A program made the position numbers and the translations under genes. From Bettongia penicillata ogilbyi (lineage: Eukaryota > Chordata > Mammalia > Diprotodontia > Potoroidae): DNA of 64,000 nucleotides. Under the pieces are notes generated by a model. It ran no database searches and was not told the origin of the DNA. It saw only the letters and a list, made by a program, of their open reading frames with translations. The stretch lies in NCBI GenBank assembly GCA_023548195.1, contig JAJHZJ010000751.1, forward strand, positions 372,001 to 436,000, read 5' to 3'. This document shows, in pieces, positions 59,062 to 64,000 of this stretch (position 1 is its first letter; each line of letters starts with the position of its first letter).

Positions 59062-59062
59062 A
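59027..59062 (+). repeat. (TA)n(TG)n microsatellite at HAL1 3' end
   Basis: TATA units change to TGTG units immediately after the element's A-rich tail. Confidence 0.9.
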
Positions 59063-59064
59063 TT

Positions 59065-59310
59065 CAGAATATATACAAACTGGATACTAGTTTATGAAAG
59101 AAGTGTTCTGGAGGCTAGATGAATAACAAAAAGCTTCCTTTAGAAGGTAACACTTAATCTGAGTTTTCAAGGAAATCAGAAATTCCAAAAGGCACTAAAG
59201 AAGACCATTCCAAGAATGGAGGAGAATCAGTGGAAAGTCAAAACAATGGAAAATGGAATATTGTGTGAGAGATAGCCAGAAGGTCACTCTGGCAAAGTTG
59301 TAGATCAAGT
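59065..59310 (-). repeat. L2 3'UTR, antisense, right of HAL1 insertion
   Basis: 'gcttcctttagaaggtaaca', 'gagttttcaaggaaatcaga' and 'ccattccaagaatggaggag' continue the antisense L2 begun at 57243. Confidence 0.65.
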
Positions 59311-59311
59311 A

Positions 59312-59590
59312 CTTAGTAGATGTTTGTTGATAATGTTAATGATGGCATTGGTAATATTAAAATAAATGAAATTTCTACTGTGTTTAAAAAAATTGGGGAA
59401 TATTGAAATGATGAAATATCTCACTTGATCCTCACAGCAAACCTGGGAGGTAGACACTATTATTTTCCTCATTTTATAGATGAGGAAATTGAGGCACATA
59501 GTGGCTATATGACTTGCTTAGGGTAATATACCAAGGAAATCTATGAGGCAAGATTTAAACCAAATTCTCCCTTATTCCAAGTGAAGGACT
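59312..59590 (+). repeat. L3/MIR-type ancient repeat
   Basis: 'ctcacttgatcctcacagca', 'aacctgggaggtagacacta', 'ctcattttatagatgaggaa' and 'attgaggcacatagtggcta' occur in order. Confidence 0.85.
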
Positions 59591-59594
59591 TTAT

Positions 59595-59950
59595 CAATTT
59601 AAGCACACCCCAATGATCTAAGATGGAGCTAACCATATGATAAATGCCAAGGGCCTGCTTGTGGAATAAGACATTCTGCATGGAAGCAGCCCCTTTTCAT
59701 TGGCTGTGTCCAGAACAAACTGAATATTTAAAACTATCAGACTGAGAAATTCTCAAGTTATTTCCTGCATTGCTTTATACAGAGAGTAAGGGTTTGAGTT
59801 CACACATAGCATAAGCACTACGAACTGAACTGAGTGAGGGGTAGGACCAACTATTTCCCTCTCTGTTTCTTTCACCCTGTGACTCTGGGGAATGGACTTA
59901 GGATTTTGCTCTTTCATTTGTCATTTTCAGTTCTAGGTACAGATAAGAAT
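59595..59950. other. Unique sequence, nothing recognised
   Basis: No supported feature. Confidence 0.4.
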
Positions 59951-59954
59951 TATT

Positions 59955-60454
59955 TTGTTCATCCTTTGATTTCAAAGAGGACAGTGATATCAGAGAAATG
60001 ATGACATGACTTGCACTTGACTTTATTTTGAGTGAGGGAGGGCTGTGCTCTGTCACCAGCCTCATTTTCTTCTCCTGAGCCATTTGGTTCCAGTGACCAG
60101 ATATTCATCAAGATGACTGGAGATGTCCCAGGATACAATGGGAGACCTTGGCCTTTTAGGCTGAGACCTTTTCAGGTACTCACTTAAAGTGAGATAAAGC
60201 CCATTCAGTGAAAAAGTAATCAAGGCGATGGTCCCTTTAATAGAAAAGAAAAAGAAAAGATAAATCACACTGGGAGAGGCCAGGAGCCTCAGGGTTGTTG
60301 TTCTGAAGAGAAACCATCACTATTGTCGTTCACTTTAAGCCAGGAGTGTCCAAAAACAGCTGTTGAGTGGAGGCTGAGCAGGGACCCTTTGCTGTTCTAT
60401 CCATGGGCTTCAGAGAGCACGTGGTCTAAGGTTTTAGGGGAGAAAGTAAGACAG
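59955..60454 (+). repeat. Unclassified interspersed repeat, possibly marsupial SINE-like
   Basis: Begins 'ttgttcatcctttgatttca', 'aagaggacagtgatatcaga', then 'gagggctgtgctctgtcacc' and 'aggccaggagcctcagggtt'. It is GC-richer than its surroundings and runs straight into the GGAA/GGGA tract. The start resembles the insertion at 26345. The family is not identified. Confidence 0.45.
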
Positions 60455-61084
60455 GAAGGAAGGAAGGAAGGGAGGAAGGAAGGAAGGAAGGAAGGAAGGA
60501 AGGAAGGAAGGAAGGAAGGGAGGGAGGGAGGGAGGGAGGAAGGAAGGGAGGGAGGGAGGGAGGGAGGGAGGGAGGGAGGGAGGAAGGAAGGGAGGAAGGA
60601 AGGAAGGGAGGGAGGGAGGGAGGGAGGGAGGGAGGGAGGGAGGGAGGAAGGGAGGGAGGGAGGGAGGGAGGGAGGGAGGAAGGGAGGGAGGGAGGAAGGA
60701 AGGAAGGAAGGAAGGGAGGGAGGGAGGGAGGGAGGGAGGGAGGGAGGAAGGGAGGAAGGAAGGAAGGAAGGAAGGAAGGGAGGGAAGGAGGGAGGGAGGG
60801 AGGGAGGGAGGGAGGAAGGAAGGAAGGAAGGAAGGAAGGAAGGAAGGAAGGGAGGAAGGAAGGAAGGGAGGAAGGAAGGAAGGAAGGGAGGAAGGGAGGA
60901 AGGAAGGAAGGAAGGAAGGAAGGAAGGAAGGAAGGAAGGGAGGAAGGAAGGAAGGGAGGAAGGAAGGAAGGAAGGAAGGGAGGAAGGGAGGGAGGGAGGG
61001 AGGGAGGGAGGAAGGAAGGAAGGAAGGGAGGGAGGGAGGGAGGAAAGGAGGAAAGGAGGAAAGGAGGAAGGGAGGGAAGGGAGG
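60455..61084 (+). repeat. 630-bp (GGAA/GGGA)n microsatellite
   Basis: About 155 tetranucleotide units, almost all GGAA or GGGA in one register, with a few GAAAGGAG units near the right end. All reading frames on the plus strand give KEGR/REGG text and the minus strand gives PSFLPS/PPSL text, explaining the 261-, 254- and 217-codon open frames. Confidence 0.98.
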
Positions 61085-61089
61085 CAAAG

Positions 61090-62960
61090 GAAAAGAGTAT
61101 CAGTATAACAAAAACACACAGAAGACAAGGAAAAGGAACTCAGAAGGGGGCATGAGGACATTTTCTTATTAGCTTGTTATATTAAATATATACTTCTAAA
61201 AAATGATTACTCTATCACACATGATTCCATAGAGTCTCTGTTTTATCTTTTCGTATTTTAAAATGTTTCTGCTTGCTGGTGAAAAAAAATAATAATTAAA
61301 AAGAAAGTGTCAAAACAGCTCTGTTTTCTACAATTCATCAATGGCCCTCCATGAAACAGCAGTGAGGATTGAGAAGCATTAAGCAAACCTGGTTGGAAGC
61401 CTTCATTCTTTCATTTGGTAGCTATGTGAACTTACATAAATTACTAAGTTTTCCTTAGTAAAGAGATGAAGATGGGTCAAGAATTCTAGCTATGTGCTTG
61501 TATTTGAAGGACTATAACTCTTAAATGTTGATCAGGGAAACCCCTTTTTTTTTTTCATTTGACAAGGATCTGTTTTCACTTACTTAAACCTCTAACTTAA
61601 AAAGAAATAAAACCTTAGTGATAAATATACATAATGAAAAGCAAAATAGATCCCTACATTGACCATATCTGAAAATAAATGTGGCAATTGGTATTTTGAA
61701 TGCATATCCCCTCCATCATTCCTTAGGAGCTTACTAAATTAGCAGTTATCTACATTCCATGGGAGTAGGTAGTTATACTCTCTCTCTCTCTCTGTGTCTT
61801 TTTCAATTTCTCTCTCATATGTGTGTATGTGTGTATACATATATAATCCTATGAATAGTACATGATATGTACAAATATGTATGTATTTATGAGTATATAT
61901 TTATATTCTGAGTGTATATGTAGACACATATGTATTACCTATTCATACATGTCATGTACATGCATTAAATATGTATGCATACATGCATGTGTACATACAT
62001 CTATCTATCTTACCACTTTCTCGGCACCAGCTGTCCTCTTAGCAAGAGCATGTCCAGATTGCAAATGAGGTATTGGTTTCCCCCAAAAAAACAAACCATA
62101 TTTTCATCTCTATTTAAATTACAAAATGAGCATTTAGATTTTTTCTTCCCTCAGGTTTAGCTTTGTGTGAGACCCATGAGATAACTCCCTACCCCAACCC
62201 CTCAGATCCATTGGTTGTGTGCTCTTTTCAGTCATACACTGAGGTCCCTTTCTTCTGTTTGGTCCATCATTTATTCAAGCCAGGGCCACTAGTACTAAAA
62301 TAAGAAGTCATAATTTGGCCTCATCACACTCTAGTCTGTTAAAGCTGTAAACTCTACCACTTTGACCTTCTTGGATTTTCTCCACTCTGATTCACACAGA
62401 GTGTTTACATCCTTTTATGTTTATGTGACCCCACTAACCTGGGAGAGTTTCAGTAGACAGCCAGTAAAAATGCACAGTATGTTTTCAAAAAAACCAAACA
62501 TACTTTATATGTCTGCTAAAAGCTGATAGCATTTTCCAGACTATAACAAACATTAATTGTCTGACTTCATTCTTGAGACAAAGATTACAAGAAAAGGAAA
62601 GGGCATAACCTCAGTCCATCAGTGCACTAAAGATTGCAAGAACATGGATATCCAAATTCAGGGGGTTAAAATGTTGAGATTATCCTTTTCAGACTTCCCA
62701 ATGTACTCCTTAGCTACCCATTTGCTTATACTGATCATAAACAAATGCACTTCAAACAGTGGTTTGGAGGTGTCTTGGTGCATGTCTGTAGGACTAATAA
62801 CTTAAGAAGAAATAAGGAAGTGTCAAAATTAATATAAATACAGACACTTTCTTTGAAAGTGTACTTTCATACCAGCATTCACTAATTTCTAAACCTCTAT
62901 TGAAGGCTGAAAAAAGTTCCATCCTACAGATTTCAGACCTTTTCCCCCCTAGAGCCAGCT
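61090..62960. other. Unique sequence with TC and TATG microsatellites
   Basis: A short TC tract lies at 61774-61800 and a loose ATGTATA tract at 61815-62005. No gene or RNA supported. Confidence 0.45.
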
Positions 62961-62965
62961 TGGAT

Positions 62966-63115
62966 TGCTGTTCAGTCATTCAGTCACGTCTGATTCTTTA
63001 TGATTCTGTGTATCATATTGTCCTTGGAGTTTTCTTAGCAAAGATACTAGAGTGATTTGTCATTTCCTTCTCTACTGGCTCCTCAATGAGAAATTGAACC
63101 GTGCTCTCCCATATG
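62966..63115 (+). repeat. MAR1-like SINE, 3'-truncated
   Basis: 'gttcagtcattcagtcacgt', 'ctgattctttatgattctgt', 'ggagttttcttagcaaagat' and 'agtgatttgtcatttccttc' give the 5' half only. Confidence 0.8.
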
Positions 63116-63119
63116 ACCG

Positions 63120-63345
63120 ACAGTAATATTCAACAGTTGCAGTAGATAAATCACTGAGATTGGAGTCAGAAAAACCTGCATTCAAATTCTTCCTCAGACA
63201 TTTTTGCCTTAAGTATGTCAGTTAATTTCTCTCAGTCTCAGTTTTCCCATTTCCAAAAAGAAGTTTTTTTTGGCAGGGAAGAGGGTTGGGTTAAATAATC
63301 TCTGCCATCTTTTTTAACTATAAATTTATGATTCTAAAACTACTA
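63120..63345 (+). repeat. MIR-type CORE-SINE
   Basis: 'gagattggagtcagaaaaac', 'ctgcattcaaattcttcctc', 'tctcagtctcagttttccca' and 'ttataatgattct'-like tail ('aatttatgattctaaaa') occur in order. Confidence 0.8.
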
Positions 63346-63349
63346 AGTA

Positions 63350-63690
63350 GAGAAAAGGTATATTCAGGGCATCACATGTACTAAATAACCATTTTACCTA
63401 TGTACAAATACCTTCTTTGATAGAGGAACACAGAAAAACAAAATATCAGCATTAAATATGTGAGGCACTTCTAAAAATAGAGAAAAAGAAGAAAAGATAA
63501 GGTTCCTGAGACCATAGGAATAAAACGTAACTGAGTTAGAGTATTTCATTTTATTGTTGCAATTTGGACATAATAGGTGCCTTCTTAAATGTTTAATGAA
63601 TTGAATATAAAACCTTTTAATTCCTAATCCTTTCCTCTCTCTCTCTCCAAGATAAAAATAAAAATAAAAACCTGACTAGCCTTCTCACAC
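63350..63690. other. Unique sequence, nothing recognised
   Basis: No supported feature. Confidence 0.4.
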
Positions 63691-63693
63691 TTG

Positions 63694-64000
63694 TTTTATT
63701 TTATTTTATATTTTTAGTGTTCAACATTCACTTCCACAAGATTTTGAGTTCCAAATTTTCTCCCCATCTCTCTCCTCCCCCCCATCCCAAGATGGCGAAC
63801 ATTCTGGTTGTCCCTTCCCCCAATCTACTTTCCTTTCCATCCCTCTCCTCCCCTTCTCTTATCCTATTCTCTTCTATTTTTCTGTATGGCAAAATATATT
63901 TCTATACCCCATTGCTTGTATATCTTATTTCCCAGTTGCATATAAAATCTTTTTTTAACTTTTATAGACCTTTGAGTTCCAAATTCTCTCCCTTCCTCCC
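63694..64000 (-). mobile_element. L1/HAL1-type 3'UTR, minus strand, continues past window
   Basis: The minus strand from 63694 inward reads as the element 3' end in reverse. It contains CTCAAAATCTTGTGGAAGTG, AGAAAATTTGGAACTC, and the second inner block with 'gcaactgggaaataagatat' and 'caatggggtatagaaatata', matching 18350-18620. Whether ORF2 is present lies outside the window. Confidence 0.85.

Noticed and set aside
60323..61161. Open frames of 261, 254 and 217 codons
   Set aside because: They are translations of the GGAA/GGGA array and its complement. Several frames are open at once and there is no domain or splice support.
1..64000. LINE ORF2 / reverse transcriptase remnants
   Set aside because: No segment with reverse transcriptase or endonuclease motifs was recognised. 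Heavily decayed pieces could still be missed without a profile search.

Overview
This window is non-coding DNA from a mammalian nuclear genome, most likely a marsupial. The evidence is the repeat mix: several L1-family retroposons with 5' ends of the CCAAGATGGC type and marsupial-style L1 ORF1 remnants, SINEs whose 3' parts resemble RTE/BovB tails (MAR1-like), tRNA-headed CORE-SINEs, and a dense background of old L2, CR1/L3 and MIR copies. Sequence is AT-rich, no CpG island was noticed, and long tetranucleotide and dinucleotide microsatellites are frequent. I found no convincing protein-coding gene, tRNA, snRNA or CRISPR. The longest open frames come from simple repeats (KEGR-, PSFL- or RERE-type translations) and are not genes. 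The window looks like part of a gene desert or a large intron. Species and locus cannot be named from the sequence alone.

Layout. 1-1.1 kb holds the 5' half of a minus-strand L1-type element. 2.1-4.5 kb holds a full-length element with a 5'UTR, one decayed ORF1 and a 3'UTR, no ORF2, and 16-bp flanking target-site duplications: a half-L1 (HAL1) structure. 5-16 kb is unique sequence with scattered L2, MIR and SINE copies, a GAAA/GGAA tract at 9.5 kb, and one weak candidate exon on the minus strand near 7.9 kb. 16.4-18.6 kb holds a second HAL1-type element that has lost the end of ORF1. 19.5-20.9 kb is an unusual block: a 92-bp near-perfect inverted repeat enclosing 1.2 kb of shuffled SINE, HAL1 and L2 pieces in mixed orientations. 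21-57 kb is gene-poor sequence with ancient L2, CR1 and MIR copies and many microsatellites, including CT, GATA/GACA and TAC+CA tracts. 57.4-59.0 kb holds a third, 5'-truncated HAL1-type copy inserted into an older L2. 60.0-61.1 kb holds an unclassified repeat followed by a 630-bp GGAA/GGGA tract. The window ends inside the 3'UTR of another minus-strand copy.

The main biological theme is the HAL1-like family. Two copies and one fragment join the end of ORF1 directly to the 3'UTR at the same place, which points to a propagated element that has lost ORF2 rather than to separate deletions. No reverse transcriptase remnant was recognised in the window, so such elements would have depended on another LINE's enzyme.
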